NCBI GenBank assembly: GCA_024224155.1
Contig: JAAENP010000013.1
Coordinates: forward strand, 1 to 59,106
From: a bacterium
GTDB taxonomy: Bacteria > Acidobacteriota > Thermoanaerobaculia > Multivoradales > JAHEKO01
Reading direction: 5' to 3'
Length of the DNA: 59,106 bases
Positions within the stretch are counted from its first letter, which is position 1, and each line of letters opens with the position of its first letter. A program made the position numbers and the translations under genes. Positions 17,756-28,792 of the stretch are shown here, in pieces. The notes under the pieces are model-generated. The model ran no database searches. It worked only from the letters and a program-made list of their open reading frames with translations, and was not told the DNA's origin.

Positions 17756-19756
17756 ATGCGCAAGCTTGTCAGCCGGCTGGGCTCCTCTCTGCTGCTGCGC
17801 GTCACCATAGCGCTCGGCCTGGTGGGTCTGCTGCCGGTTGGAATCCTCGCCTACCGGCTGATCGACATCAATCGCAGCGCCATGGAGGAGCAGGTTCGCC
17901 TCACCCATGTCCGAGTGGCCAGAAGCACGGCCAGTGAAATCTCCGCTCGCGTGGCCGCAATCAAGAGCCTGGCCTCGGGCCTGGCGCGCAATGCAGTTCT
18001 GACAGCGCCGCGCTCGGCCGAAGCACGCGGGCTACTCGGACGTAGCCTCTCGGCGTGGACCGATCTCGGGATCGCGGCGATCATCGTCGCCACGCCCGAG
18101 GGAGAGCGTGTCATCAGCGCGCAACTGGGCGACGAGCGCGTGCGCGCCTGGGTCGACCGGATGTTCGAGACTCCAGTCGACGCCGGCGTTGACGGGTCCC
18201 AGATCGGAGAGGACTTCGTGCTCCGAATTGCCGAGCCGCTCGGCGCCGAGCGCGGACAGATCTGGCTGGTCGCCGATGGGACTCCCATAACGGAGTCGGT
18301 GAAGAACTATGAGCTGGGTCGTGAAGCACAAGTGGCCCTCGCGAACCGTAAGGGCGAGGCGATCCTGGGAAGCGTCGCAGGCTTCTCCGCCGAGCTCCTC
18401 GAGCATGCCGAGTCGAAGTGGGTCGACGGTTTCAGAACCTCGCCGATGGAGGACGCAGACGGCTTCATTGGCGCGCACGCGGCCGTAGTCGGCACGGACT
18501 GGGCGGTGCTGTCGAGACAGCCCCTGAGCGTCGCGCACGAAGTCGCGCTGACCATGAGTAGAAACGCGCGTCTGGCGCTCGGCCTGGTCGCGGGACTCGT
18601 ACTTGTTCTTTCGGCCATTGCCTACGCATCCGTCGTGCGACCGATCCGCCAGCTCGCCCAGGCCCAGCGCCGCCTCGCCGGCGTCAGAACCGGTGCTGGC
18701 GGGGGCGAGATCGGCCAGCTCAGATCGGCGTTCGAGGCGCTCGAGCAGCGTCTCAAGGAACAGAGCGCGCTCGACGAGGTGTTCCTGGGGCGCTTTCAAG
18801 TGCGCAAAGTGCTCGGCACCGGCGCCATGGGAACGGTGTTTCTGGGATTCGACCCCAAGCTCGAGCGCCCGGTGGCTCTCAAGACTCTACGCCTGGACAA
18901 AAAGCTCTCGCAAAAGAAGCGCGAGAATCTGCTGTCGCGCCTGGTCAAGGAAGCGGTGGTCACAGCCAAGTTCAATCACCCCAACATCGTCGCGATCTAC
19001 GACGTTCAGGAGGGCGAAAACTCCGCGTTCCTGGCCATGGAGTTCGTAGACGGTACTTCTCTCGAACCCTTCGTCTGGAACAAGCGGCAGCTCGCATCGG
19101 ACCAGACCATCGCGCTCGGAGCCGAGGTCGCGCGTGGCCTCGCTGCCGCGCACGAGAACGGCCTGGTGCATCGCGACATCAAGCCGGCGAATATCCTGCT
19201 TGGGAAAGACGGCGCGATCAAGATCACCGATTTCGGGATTGCCGAGTTGCTCAGCTCCATGGCGCCGAGCGACGACGTGGTCTTCGGTACGCCCGGCTAC
19301 CTTCCTCCAGAGGCGCTTCAGGGCAAGGGCCACGACCAGGCCAGTGACCTTTTCGCGCTGGGATCCGTGCTCTACTTCTGCATCACCGGACGCCGGCCTT
19401 TCGAGGGCAAGACGGTCAAGGAGGTGATCCGCAAGACGCTCTTCGGATCGGCTCGGCCGCCTTCCGAACTGGTGCCCGAGGTCCCGAGCGAGCTCGAGGC
19501 CCTGATTCTCAGTCTGCTCGACTCAGAGCCCGATCGCCGGCCGGCGACCGCAGCCCGGGTGGCCAGGCGTCTGGAAGACCTCAGGAGCACCAGCGGCGCC
19601 CAATGGCAGCCACCGGAAGCGGGCCCCACAACACCGCCGAGTGACGCCGGCGCCAGCTCTGCCGGCTCTGGCACTCGCGAAGGCTCGGCCTCCGATGGCA
19701 CGGGCTACCTGCCGACGATCCGGCTCTCCGATCGGAAGCGCGCGATCAACGGCTGA
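17756..19756 (+). CDS. Transmembrane Ser/Thr protein kinase with extracytoplasmic sensor and HAMP region
   Basis: This is a 666-residue protein. Two helices (about 12-33 and 272-294) enclose a 240-residue sensor region resembling a Cache domain. A HAMP-like segment follows (VVRPIRQLAQAQRRLAG...), then a full Hanks-type kinase domain (about 345-610): GTGAMGTVFLG, VALK (K376), HRDIKPAN (D474), DFG (D492) and FGTPGYLPPEA. The Ser/Thr/Gly-rich C-terminal tail ends with a possible FHA target segment (GTGYLPTIRLSDRK). Having the sensor before the kinase is unlike PknB/PASTA kinases. It shares an operon with the FHA-EAL protein and its end overlaps the convergent gene by 11 bases. Confidence 0.94.
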   Translation: MRKLVSRLGSSLLLRVTIALGLVGLLPVGILAYRLIDINRSAMEEQVRLTHVRVARSTASEISARVAAIKSLASGLARNAVLTAPRSAEARGLLGRSLSAWTDLGIAAIIVATPEGERVISAQLGDERVRAWVDRMFETPVDAGVDGSQIGEDFVLRIAEPLGAERGQIWLVADGTPITESVKNYELGREAQVALANRKGEAILGSVAGFSAELLEHAESKWVDGFRTSPMEDADGFIGAHAAVVGTDWAVLSRQPLSVAHEVALTMSRNARLALGLVAGLVLVLSAIAYASVVRPIRQLAQAQRRLAGVRTGAGGGEIGQLRSAFEALEQRLKEQSALDEVFLGRFQVRKVLGTGAMGTVFLGFDPKLERPVALKTLRLDKKLSQKKRENLLSRLVKEAVVTAKFNHPNIVAIYDVQEGENSAFLAMEFVDGTSLEPFVWNKRQLASDQTIALGAEVARGLAAAHENGLVHRDIKPANILLGKDGAIKITDFGIAELLSSMAPSDDVVFGTPGYLPPEALQGKGHDQASDLFALGSVLYFCITGRRPFEGKTVKEVIRKTLFGSARPPSELVPEVPSELEALILSLLDSEPDRRPATAARVARRLEDLRSTSGAQWQPPEAGPTTPPSDAGASSAGSGTREGSASDGTGYLPTIRLSDRKRAING

Positions 19757-21611
19757 AAACCCAACTCGCCGAGCTGGCGTTGCCCAACCGGTCCCGTGAG
19801 CGAGCGCGGAGCTCGTAGCCCGCCGAGGGCGATCCCGTGGTGGTAACGGTCAGCTCCTCGACTCCCGCTCCGGCGTCGACCGCCTGGAGAAACAGAAACC
19901 GCCCGACCTCGGCCTCGCCAGGACTCCCCGCTCCGAGAATCCCCGGCGCCAGAAGCAGCACGCTCGGCGCCTCGCCGGTCAGGCGAACTCCACTGTAGTC
20001 CCGATAGAGTCCGCGGATCAGGGCCCTGCGCTCGAGAGTCCGGGGCCCTTCCACGCGCTCGTTGCTCCAGCTCACCAGAGTCCAGAGGGGCGGCCGGTTC
20101 TTCCGGGCCCGGCGGGCATTGCGCCGGGCGGCCTTGCGAAGCCACCAGCGAGACTCCCGCAGCTCGAGCGCCTCCTTACCCAGAGTTTCGGTCAGAAGCT
20201 CCGGGCCTCCTACCCGCCACCTGAGCTCGGGCGCCTCGGCATCTACGGCAAAGGACAGGGACCGCGCTTCCGCCCCCCGGTTGCCCAGCTCGTCCTCGGC
20301 CACCACGGTCACGGTGTGAGAGCCGTGCGACCAGCGGCCTCTTAGGTCGTCCTTTTCGGCCGGCTCGCCGTCGATCACCGGCCGCCAAGAGGCCACCCCG
20401 CTGGGATCCTCGACTTCGGCCCGGACCCGGGCACTGGGGGCGTACAGAGTACCGCTCGCGCCTTCTCGCAACGGCTCGACGGCAATACCGGAAATCGAAA
20501 AAGTCGCTGCCGGAGGGTCGAACTCCGCCCTCTCGGGCGCCACCGTAAAGGGCTGGGTCGCCGCCGGGTAGCCGTCCAGGCCGCTCGGGCTGACCGCCGT
20601 CACGCGCCACTGGTGGTCTCCGACTGGCAGCAACTCCGCCGCCCAGCTCGTCGAGGTCAAACCGACCGCCCGGGCGACCAGCGCCTCGCAAGCCGCGTCG
20701 GAGCACACTTCCACGGTGTAACCGGCGGCCCCTTCGACGGGCTGCCACGAGAACTGCAAACGCCCCACCTCGACGCTGCCGTTCCGTGCCGGCGAGCTCA
20801 GCACCGCCCTGGGCAGGAGCTTCTCGGGCGGCAGCGGCGGAGCACCCTCGGGAACCGAAGTTCCCATGCCCTCGGCAACCGCGACGCTCTTGCCTCCCGC
20901 CTCGACCTGGCTCGCGCCCTCGTAGATCATCAACTGGGCCGCTCCGCTGCCCGACTTCCGGAGGCGAGCCTCGGACGCTCCCGTCGGGCCGGCCTTTGGT
21001 CTGGCCCTGGCATCCCCGATCACGATCTCGATTTCGGGCGGCGTTTCGCCGGTTTCGACTCTCGCCAGATCGGCTTGACCTTCGACAATCTCCACCGACC
21101 GTGTCTCGATGCCCCGCAGCGTCCTGCCCGCGACTTTCAAGAACACGATCGAGTCCTCGGTCAAAACCAGACTGGTTCCATCATGAAAGCGAAGAGCCGT
21201 CGACGATTGATCGAAGGTCCGGACCCCGTCACTTTCGACGATGAGATCCTGGCGCTGAGCCCTGGTCCAAGCAATCGGATCGGGGCGCTCCTCGACGTTC
21301 CCCGAAACGCTCACCACCTGGGCCGAGGGCACCGCGTCTTCGGGCCGCAGCAAGACCTGCAGCCGCTGCCCGGGCAACAGAAAATCGGGGTCCACGATCG
21401 TCGGATTGAGATCCAAGTTGCGCCGCCAGAGATCCTGCGAGCCCAGATAGCTCTCGGTAATCCGGCGCAGGTTCTCCCCCGGCCGGACAATATGAAACCC
21501 GGTCGCGAAGCCCTCGGTATCGGCCGTGTCATCCTGGGCTGCCGCCGAGCCGACGAATCCGAAACAAACGAGCGGAGCCAGCACGAAGAAAACACCGAAG
21601 CCGCGCACCAT
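19746..21611 (-). CDS. LysM-FecR surface protein with fibronectin-like repeats
   Basis: The ATG at 21611 is chosen because GGGAGG lies 8 bases upstream; a TTG two codons earlier is too close to it. The 621-residue secreted protein has a signal peptide, a LysM peptidoglycan-binding segment (FHIVRPGENLRRITESYLGSQ, about 40-90) and a FecR domain (about 95-210: GVRTFDQSSTALRFHDGTSL). A Fn3-like module follows (SSPARNGSVEVGRLQFSWQPVEGAAGYTVEV, written here as two adjoining parts: SSPARNGSVEVGRLQFSW and QPVEGAAGYTVEV), then a long Ig-like region. LysM-FecR proteins are common in Acidobacteriota and related phyla, with an unknown envelope function. Confidence 0.88.
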   Translation of the reverse strand: MVRGFGVFFVLAPLVCFGFVGSAAAQDDTADTEGFATGFHIVRPGENLRRITESYLGSQDLWRRNLDLNPTIVDPDFLLPGQRLQVLLRPEDAVPSAQVVSVSGNVEERPDPIAWTRAQRQDLIVESDGVRTFDQSSTALRFHDGTSLVLTEDSIVFLKVAGRTLRGIETRSVEIVEGQADLARVETGETPPEIEIVIGDARARPKAGPTGASEARLRKSGSGAAQLMIYEGASQVEAGGKSVAVAEGMGTSVPEGAPPLPPEKLLPRAVLSSPARNGSVEVGRLQFSWQPVEGAAGYTVEVCSDAACEALVARAVGLTSTSWAAELLPVGDHQWRVTAVSPSGLDGYPAATQPFTVAPERAEFDPPAATFSISGIAVEPLREGASGTLYAPSARVRAEVEDPSGVASWRPVIDGEPAEKDDLRGRWSHGSHTVTVVAEDELGNRGAEARSLSFAVDAEAPELRWRVGGPELLTETLGKEALELRESRWWLRKAARRNARRARKNRPPLWTLVSWSNERVEGPRTLERRALIRGLYRDYSGVRLTGEAPSVLLLAPGILGAGSPGEAEVGRFLFLQAVDAGAGVEELTVTTTGSPSAGYELRARSRDRLGNASSASWVFSR

Positions 21612-21761
21612 ATCCAACGCCTCCCGGGAAAAGAGTGAGCCGCTACTTTATCCCAACAGAAGATGCTCCCGCCGCGGTTGAGCGCCACCGCGAGGCGGTC
21701 GTACAATGCGGTCCTCTGGCTCGTCTTATCCACACCCCCGGCGACCCAACCTGGAGAATCC

Positions 21762-24668
<2,907 letters not shown>

Positions 24669-24690
24669 GGAAAGTCGTTCGAGCAGTCCG

Positions 24691-25314
24691 CTAGAAACGA
24701 AAGCGCAGGCCGACGGAGGCTTTGCCCTCGAGCTCGTCACGATCGTCGTCCACGAGGTCGAAGCGTCCCATCCCGAAAAGCGAGACGCTGTCGCTGACGC
24801 TGACGTCCACTCCGAAATGGGCGTTGACTCCCAGCGCTTCGTCGCTGTCGTCGCCACCGGCCAGTTGAAGGTCACTGTCGATGAAGTGCAGACCAATACC
24901 GCCGCCGATGAAGAACTCGACCGCGTTGAACGGCATGCCGCCGACGATGTTGATGCCCAATAGCATGTCGCTGGAGATATCACCGTCCCAGTAGCCCAGC
25001 TCGGGCTCGAGATAGCCACGGAACCCGCCGGCACTCGAACCGCCGTGGGCGTGCCGATCGCCGAACGGGATCCGCAGATTCAGCATCAGGTACTGCTCGA
25101 CGTCGTCAATGTCGATAACAGCATCGTCGGCGACCACGAAGTCATCCCCGAGATCGACCAAACCGAGGCCAATCCCCAGAGCCCAATCTCGTCCCTCCTC
25201 GTACTCTTCATCGAGGTAGATCTTCTGCTCCTCTTCGCGCTCGTCCGCCAACGCCATCCGACCGGGCAGGACCAAGGCACAGACGGCCACAACCACGAGT
25301 ACCCAATTCTTCAT
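24691..25314 (-). CDS. Outer-membrane beta-barrel protein
   Basis: The ATG at 25314 gives a signal peptide (MKNWVLVVVAVCALVLPGRMALA). The mature 184 residues begin with an acidic stretch (DEREEEQKIYLDEEYEEGRD) and then alternate hydrophobic/glycine strands (ALGIGLGLVDLG, YLMLNLRIPFG, GYLEPELGYW, FFIGGGIGLHF), ending in the terminal phenylalanine (SVGLRFRF) that the BAM complex recognises. This suggests an eight-stranded barrel. The specific family is not recognised. It is convergent with gcvP. Confidence 0.82.
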   Translation of the reverse strand: MKNWVLVVVAVCALVLPGRMALADEREEEQKIYLDEEYEEGRDWALGIGLGLVDLGDDFVVADDAVIDIDDVEQYLMLNLRIPFGDRHAHGGSSAGGFRGYLEPELGYWDGDISSDMLLGINIVGGMPFNAVEFFIGGGIGLHFIDSDLQLAGGDDSDEALGVNAHFGVDVSVSDSVSLFGMGRFDLVDDDRDELEGKASVGLRFRF

Positions 25315-25391
25315 GTCTCCAAACCTCCAACGCATACAGTCCCCCAACTCAGGGCGACTCTCGGACGGCTCTTCCCATCCGAGCCGCCGAG

Positions 25392-25400
25392 ACCCTAGCA
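25392..25400 (-). promoter_or_regulatory. Extended -10 promoter candidate for the outer-membrane protein
   Basis: On the minus strand this reads TGCTAGGGT, about 78 bases before the ATG at 25314, matching the TGCTAG form seen elsewhere in the window. It is weaker than the others and no -35 is clear. Confidence 0.28.
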
Positions 25401-25456
25401 CAATCGGCTTCTCACCAAAGTTCTTTGTTGATCGGCTTTACGTGGTGGATCCGCCT

Positions 25457-26971
25457 CTATTTGCCCTTCATGTCATCGCTCCAGCGCTCGAGCTCCTGGC
25501 GGGCGAGATCCCGACCGCCCATTCCGAACGCGATCGCGGCGGCTACCGCGGCCGCACCGAGCACCAAACCGAAGGCCATGTTGATGATGTCCTCCGCCAC
25601 GTCCATCTGGCGAAGCGCCATGGCGCCGGCCAGAACCAGAATCGCGATCCGAGCCACAGTCGCCAAAAGGCCAGTCTGCCCGCTTGACTGAATCGCGCGC
25701 GCCGCCAGGTTGGCCAGGTAAACACCCAATCCGAAGATCACGACGCCGAGTAGCACGTTGAAGAAGAAGACGATAAAGGAGGACACCAGAACCGCGAGCT
25801 GCTCGAAGGCAAGCAAGCGCAAGGCTTCGACCGCCGCAAAGAGCATCACCGCGACCACCACCAGGTGACCGACGAGCTCGGAACCGGTACCCGTGCCGTC
25901 GTCGCCACCCTTGAACTTCAGACCGAGTCTTCCAAGTAGGCGGTCGAAGCCCGCAGCATTGAGCACGTTACTCACCAGGCCGGCCACCATCCTGCTGATG
26001 ACGTAAGCGATACCGAGAATCAGCGCTGCCCCGAAGAGGTTCGGCAGAGCTCCCAGAATTTGATCCAGCATCTGGCTCGCGGGTCTGGTGATCTCATCCA
26101 GCTCCAGGGCACCCAGGGCCGAGATCAGCACCGGGATCAAGATCAGCATGTAGACCAACAGCCCGATCAGGCCCGACAGCTTCTGTCTGCCGAGCGCCTG
26201 ATCCAATCCGGCCTTGTCGCCCAGGGAATCCAAGCCGGCCGCCGCCAGCAGGCTGGTGACGATCCGACGCAGGATCTTGGCGATAAACCAGCCGACCAAG
26301 AAGATGACCGCCGCGCCGAAGAGATTCGGTATGAAGCCAACCAGTTTCGACACCATGTTCTGTACGGGCGCCAGGAGACCTTCCATCTGGAGCGCTCCCA
26401 GAACCGCCGGCAGGAACAGAAGAAAAATCAACCAGTACACGGTCTCGGACAGCGTGTGCGAAACCGGCACCTGCTTTTCGCCGTCGGCATCCACCATTTC
26501 GCCGCCGAGACGCTGATCCAATCCAACGGTGTCGAGTCCCTTGCGCACGACCAGCCGAAGACCGGTCGCCAGCAACCACGCCACCAGGAGCAGGACACCC
26601 GCCTTGACCACGTTGGGCAGCGCGCCAAGGATCGACTCGACCATGTTCTGCAGCGGCTCGGTGACCGCTGCCAGCTGCAGGGCGTTGAAGAAAGCGATGA
26701 AGACGAAGATCATCACGAACCAAAACACGATCTTGCCGATCGTGGGCTCGATATCGGGTGTTTCGCCCTCTTCCCCGCGGACCCAACTGACGATTCGATT
26801 GTCGATCGTTGTCCGTCGCAGAGCGGCTCGCACCAGCCTCGAAATCAGATAGGCCGCAAGCCAGCCGAGAATGAGAATGAGGAGAGCTCCCAGCAGCCTG
26901 GGTAGGTAAACACCCATCTCGCCCAGGAGGTTCTCGCCGACCGAGGCAAGGCTCGTACGCAAATTGTCCAT
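25457..26971 (-). CDS. Mechanosensitive-channel-like protein with repeated conserved TM helices
   Basis: The ATG at 26971 has a near-perfect ribosome site (AAGGAG, 6 bases away). The 504-residue integral membrane protein contains about four or five copies of the conserved TM helix repeat (PF05552 type), recognisable by LPNLFGAAVIFLVGWFIAKIL, split here as LPNLFGAAVIFLVGW plus FIAKIL, and by LPRLLGALLILILGWLAAYL, LPNVVKAGVLLLVAWLLA and LPNLFGAALILGIAYVI. It ends FGMGGRDLARQELERW. It lacks an obvious MscS beta-domain. Related proteins are annotated as mechanosensitive ion channels; channel function here is by family only. Confidence 0.85.
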   Translation of the reverse strand: MDNLRTSLASVGENLLGEMGVYLPRLLGALLILILGWLAAYLISRLVRAALRRTTIDNRIVSWVRGEEGETPDIEPTIGKIVFWFVMIFVFIAFFNALQLAAVTEPLQNMVESILGALPNVVKAGVLLLVAWLLATGLRLVVRKGLDTVGLDQRLGGEMVDADGEKQVPVSHTLSETVYWLIFLLFLPAVLGALQMEGLLAPVQNMVSKLVGFIPNLFGAAVIFLVGWFIAKILRRIVTSLLAAAGLDSLGDKAGLDQALGRQKLSGLIGLLVYMLILIPVLISALGALELDEITRPASQMLDQILGALPNLFGAALILGIAYVISRMVAGLVSNVLNAAGFDRLLGRLGLKFKGGDDGTGTGSELVGHLVVVAVMLFAAVEALRLLAFEQLAVLVSSFIVFFFNVLLGVVIFGLGVYLANLAARAIQSSGQTGLLATVARIAILVLAGAMALRQMDVAEDIINMAFGLVLGAAAVAAAIAFGMGGRDLARQELERWSDDMKGK

Positions 26972-27071
26972 ACACAACTCCTTAAGATCTGGTGAAAGAA
27001 ATCCAAGCGCCGCCGATGAAGGCCGACGCGTGCCTACTTTTTATGAGAATGCTCCCCACAGGAACCGGGCA

Positions 27072-27077
27072 ATTATA
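27072..27077 (-). promoter_or_regulatory. Consensus -10 upstream of the channel-like gene
   Basis: The minus strand carries a perfect TATAAT about 100 bases before the ATG at 26971. No good -35 is found at 16-18 bases. It sits just outside the left arm of the inverted repeat at 27085-27250. Confidence 0.4.
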
Positions 27078-27084
27078 CCCAATT

Positions 27085-27250
27085 GCGCCGATCGGCAGGC
27101 ACCCGGCCCAGGGGGCTCGCCGCAAGCGCTCGAGAGGGAGATTCGGAGGTTCATGGTGGTTTGCGCGAAGCGGCGCGCAGCCGAGGGCCTTACCTAAGCA
27201 GGCTGAGAAGCCCGAGGCGGCCCCTGGCTGGGTGCGCTGCCGATCGGCGC
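27085..27250. other. Long inverted repeat, possible structured RNA or divergent regulatory stem
   Basis: The arms 27085-27114 and 27221-27250 pair almost throughout: 13 perfect bases (GCGCCGATCGGCA with its complement), then blocks of 6, 3 and 5 pairs separated by single-base bulges and a mismatch. The 106-base interior contains another hairpin (TGCGC...GCGCA near 27160-27178). The stretch 26972-27412 has no convincing gene, and this repeat fills its centre between a minus-strand TATAAT and a plus-strand promoter. The shape (long closing stem, internal bubble, terminal hairpin) recalls 6S RNA, but I see no conserved 6S primary sequence and no terminator. Confidence 0.4.
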
Positions 27251-27281
27251 TGAAGCGCGAGCTCGGGAGGGCGTTGCCGCA

Positions 27282-27312
27282 TTGCCGGATATCTGACAAG
27301 TTCTGGTATAAG
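27282..27312 (+). promoter_or_regulatory. Promoter candidate for the Glu/Ala-rich lipoprotein
   Basis: TTGCCG (27282-27287) and TATAAG (27307-27312) are separated by 19 bases, a little longer than ideal. The pair is about 100 bases before the ATG at 27413. Confidence 0.4.
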
Positions 27313-27412
27313 ATTCCGCCTCACCCAAGGAGCGGCCGCATTGTGCCAGGGCTTTGAAGGCCTGCGGCCGAAGCAGGCCATTCGCAGATCGACCAATCAG
27401 GAGGTTCGGAAG

Positions 27413-27712
27413 ATGAAGAAGAATCTGATCGCAGTTTTGGGACTAGCACTGATCGTGGCGCTGCCTTTCGTGGCTTGCACCAAGGCCGAGGAGGCCACCG
27501 AAGCGGCCGGTGAGATGGCGAGCGAAGCCGCCGAAAGCGCCGGCGAGATGGCCGAAGAGGCCGCCGAAGCGGTGGGCGAGATGGCCGGTGAAGCTGAAGC
27601 GGCAGCCGAAGAGGCCGCCGAGGGGGCGGAAGAGGCCGCGGAAGGTGAGGGACACGAGGGTGAAGGACACGAAGGTGAGGCCGGCGAAGCCGAGGGGATG
27701 TCCGACGGCTGA
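27413..27712 (+). CDS. Small Glu/Ala-rich putative lipoprotein
   Basis: This is a 99-residue protein with a clear AGGAGG ribosome site. A signal sequence (MKKNLIAVLGLALIVALPFVAC) ends at a cysteine with a loose lipobox. Almost all the rest is Ala, Glu and Gly in a near-heptad pattern (EAAGEMASEAAESAGEMAEE...), followed by two GHEGE units. The mature protein is strongly acidic and should be helical or disordered. No family is identified. It is monocistronic, with a strong terminator 29 bases after the stop. Low-complexity composition makes distant similarity searches unreliable. Confidence 0.75.
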   Translation: MKKNLIAVLGLALIVALPFVACTKAEEATEAAGEMASEAAESAGEMAEEAAEAVGEMAGEAEAAAEEAAEGAEEAAEGEGHEGEGHEGEAGEAEGMSDG

Positions 27713-27740
27713 GCTTCAGAGCTCGTTTGACAGCTTCAAA

Positions 27741-27777
27741 ATGCCCGGTGATCGAGACGGTCACCGGGCATTTTTTT
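27741..27777 (+). terminator. Rho-independent terminator
   Basis: ATGCCCGGTGA and TCACCGGGCAT form a perfect 11-base stem with a 9-base loop, followed by seven T residues. It ends the lipoprotein transcript just before the imuA promoter. Confidence 0.95.
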
Positions 27778-27781
27778 GCCC

Positions 27782-27810
27782 TTGACTTGCGCTTTATTTG
27801 CGCCTATATT
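27782..27810 (+). promoter_or_regulatory. imuA promoter with SOS-type operator candidate
   Basis: TTGACT (27782-27787) and TATATT (27805-27810) are spaced exactly 17 bases, a near-consensus sigma-70 promoter. The spacer carries a direct repeat, TTGCGC at 27787-27792 and again at 27798-27803, 11 bases apart. The dnaE2 promoter (32481-32509) has the same arrangement. The predicted transcript start is about 5 bases before the ATG. Confidence 0.75.
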
Positions 27811-27821
27811 CGTTGCCCCCC

Positions 27822-28724
27822 ATGGCGACCGCTCAGGCGCAACGCGCTGCCTCTCCAACTCAAAATATCCGGCGGTCGAAGGACCGACCAGGGCTTCGAA
27901 ACAGATTCGAATCCAGGGCCGGAAAGACCCGATTCTCCGAGGAGCTCCGGCACTTCGTCGCCAGCGGCGCCGAACTGGCCGCGTGCGCAGCCGAGAACCT
28001 GTCTCCTCCCCTGCCGACGACAATTTCTCCTTTGGATCGGTCGCTCACCGGCGGCTTGCCGCGCGGATGCCTGATCGAGGTAACCGGCCGGAACTCCAGC
28101 GGCCGATTTTCTCTGGTTTTGTCTACCCTGGCGGCCACCACCGCCGCTGGAGACGTGGCCGCCTTCGTCGACTTGGGCGATAGCCTGGACCCGGGTAACG
28201 CCTCGGATTTGGGAGTCGATCTCGACCGTCTCCTCTGGCTGCGGCCCAAGCACCTGAAGCCGGCTCTCGTTGCCGCCGAGATTGCTCTTCAAACCGGGTT
28301 CCCACTGGTGATTCTGGATCTGGGCGAGCCGCCCGTTTGTGGAGGCCGTGGGCCCGAGGCCGCCTGGCTCCGTCTGACGCGCGCGGCGGCCGCCCGCCAA
28401 AGCGTTGTCTGCGTGTCCAGCCCTTACCGGGTCAGCGGCACCGCCGCCACCACCGTTTTCGAGACCGAACGTGCCGAATCCAGCTGGCGTGGCGGCAACC
28501 GTGCGCCCTACCTCCTCGAAGCGATTCGGTTCCACTGGAAACTCCGAAAAACCCGCCACAACTCGTTCAACCGGCGTGTTTCCTTCACGCTCTCCTCGCC
28601 CGAGGCCTTCCTCGGCAAGCTGGCGGACACCAGATTTGTAGCGAGCAACCCCCGTGTCGACCGAAAGAAGACGGTCGAGACAGAGCTCGACCGCTACAGG
28701 GCCACGCAAAGTGCTTCGTTGTAG
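27822..28724 (+). CDS. imuA: ImuA-like protein (RecA-fold accessory factor of the mutasome)
   Basis: This is a 300-residue protein. The ATG at 27822 is chosen because the earlier in-frame TTG (27798) lies inside the promoter. The central region has a RecA/SulA-like core: PLDRSLTGGLPRGCLIEVTG, then GRFSLVLSTLAATTAAGDVAAFVDLGDSLDP and a Walker-B-like FPLVILDLGEP. The P-loop is altered (GRNSSGRFS), as in many ImuA proteins. ImuA acts with ImuB and DnaE2 in damage-induced translesion synthesis. The last codons and the TAG stop lie in a tandem 25-base repeat. Confidence 0.85.
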   Translation: MATAQAQRAASPTQNIRRSKDRPGLRNRFESRAGKTRFSEELRHFVASGAELAACAAENLSPPLPTTISPLDRSLTGGLPRGCLIEVTGRNSSGRFSLVLSTLAATTAAGDVAAFVDLGDSLDPGNASDLGVDLDRLLWLRPKHLKPALVAAEIALQTGFPLVILDLGEPPVCGGRGPEAAWLRLTRAAAARQSVVCVSSPYRVSGTAATTVFETERAESSWRGGNRAPYLLEAIRFHWKLRKTRHNSFNRRVSFTLSSPEAFLGKLADTRFVASNPRVDRKKTVETELDRYRATQSASL

Positions 28725-28779
28725 GGCCACGCAAAGTGCTTCGTTGTAGCGGTCGACCCCCGTGTCGACCGAAAGAAGA
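28648..28779 (+). repeat. Short repeats and hairpins at the imuA-imuB junction
   Basis: A 25-base unit is perfectly tandem at 28698-28722 and 28723-28747. A 24-base unit occurs identically at 28648-28671 and 28756-28779. Two hairpins with 8-base stems (CGGTCGAG at 28672-28693 and CGGTCGAC at 28750-28771) alternate with them. The imuA stop codon spans the tandem boundary (28722-28724). A related CGGTCGACC..CCGT string occurs at about 55797. Confidence 0.85.
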
Positions 28780-28792
28780 AACCACGTTGTAG

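Noticed and set aside
21663-21761. N-terminal extension of GcvP from 21663
   Set aside because: The 33 extra residues have no family similarity, and the TTG at 21762 has a ribosome site and the expected N-terminus.
27085-27250. 6S RNA
   Set aside because: The outline is similar, but no conserved 6S bases, no terminator and no clear promoter at either end. Kept only as an inverted repeat of unknown role.
26992-27357. A 121-codon plus-strand ORF before the lipoprotein
   Set aside because: It spans a promoter, an inverted repeat and the upstream region without a ribosome site, and its composition is not protein-like.
27798-27821. TTG at 27798 as the imuA start
   Set aside because: It lies within the 17-base spacer of the promoter, so it could not be in the transcript.
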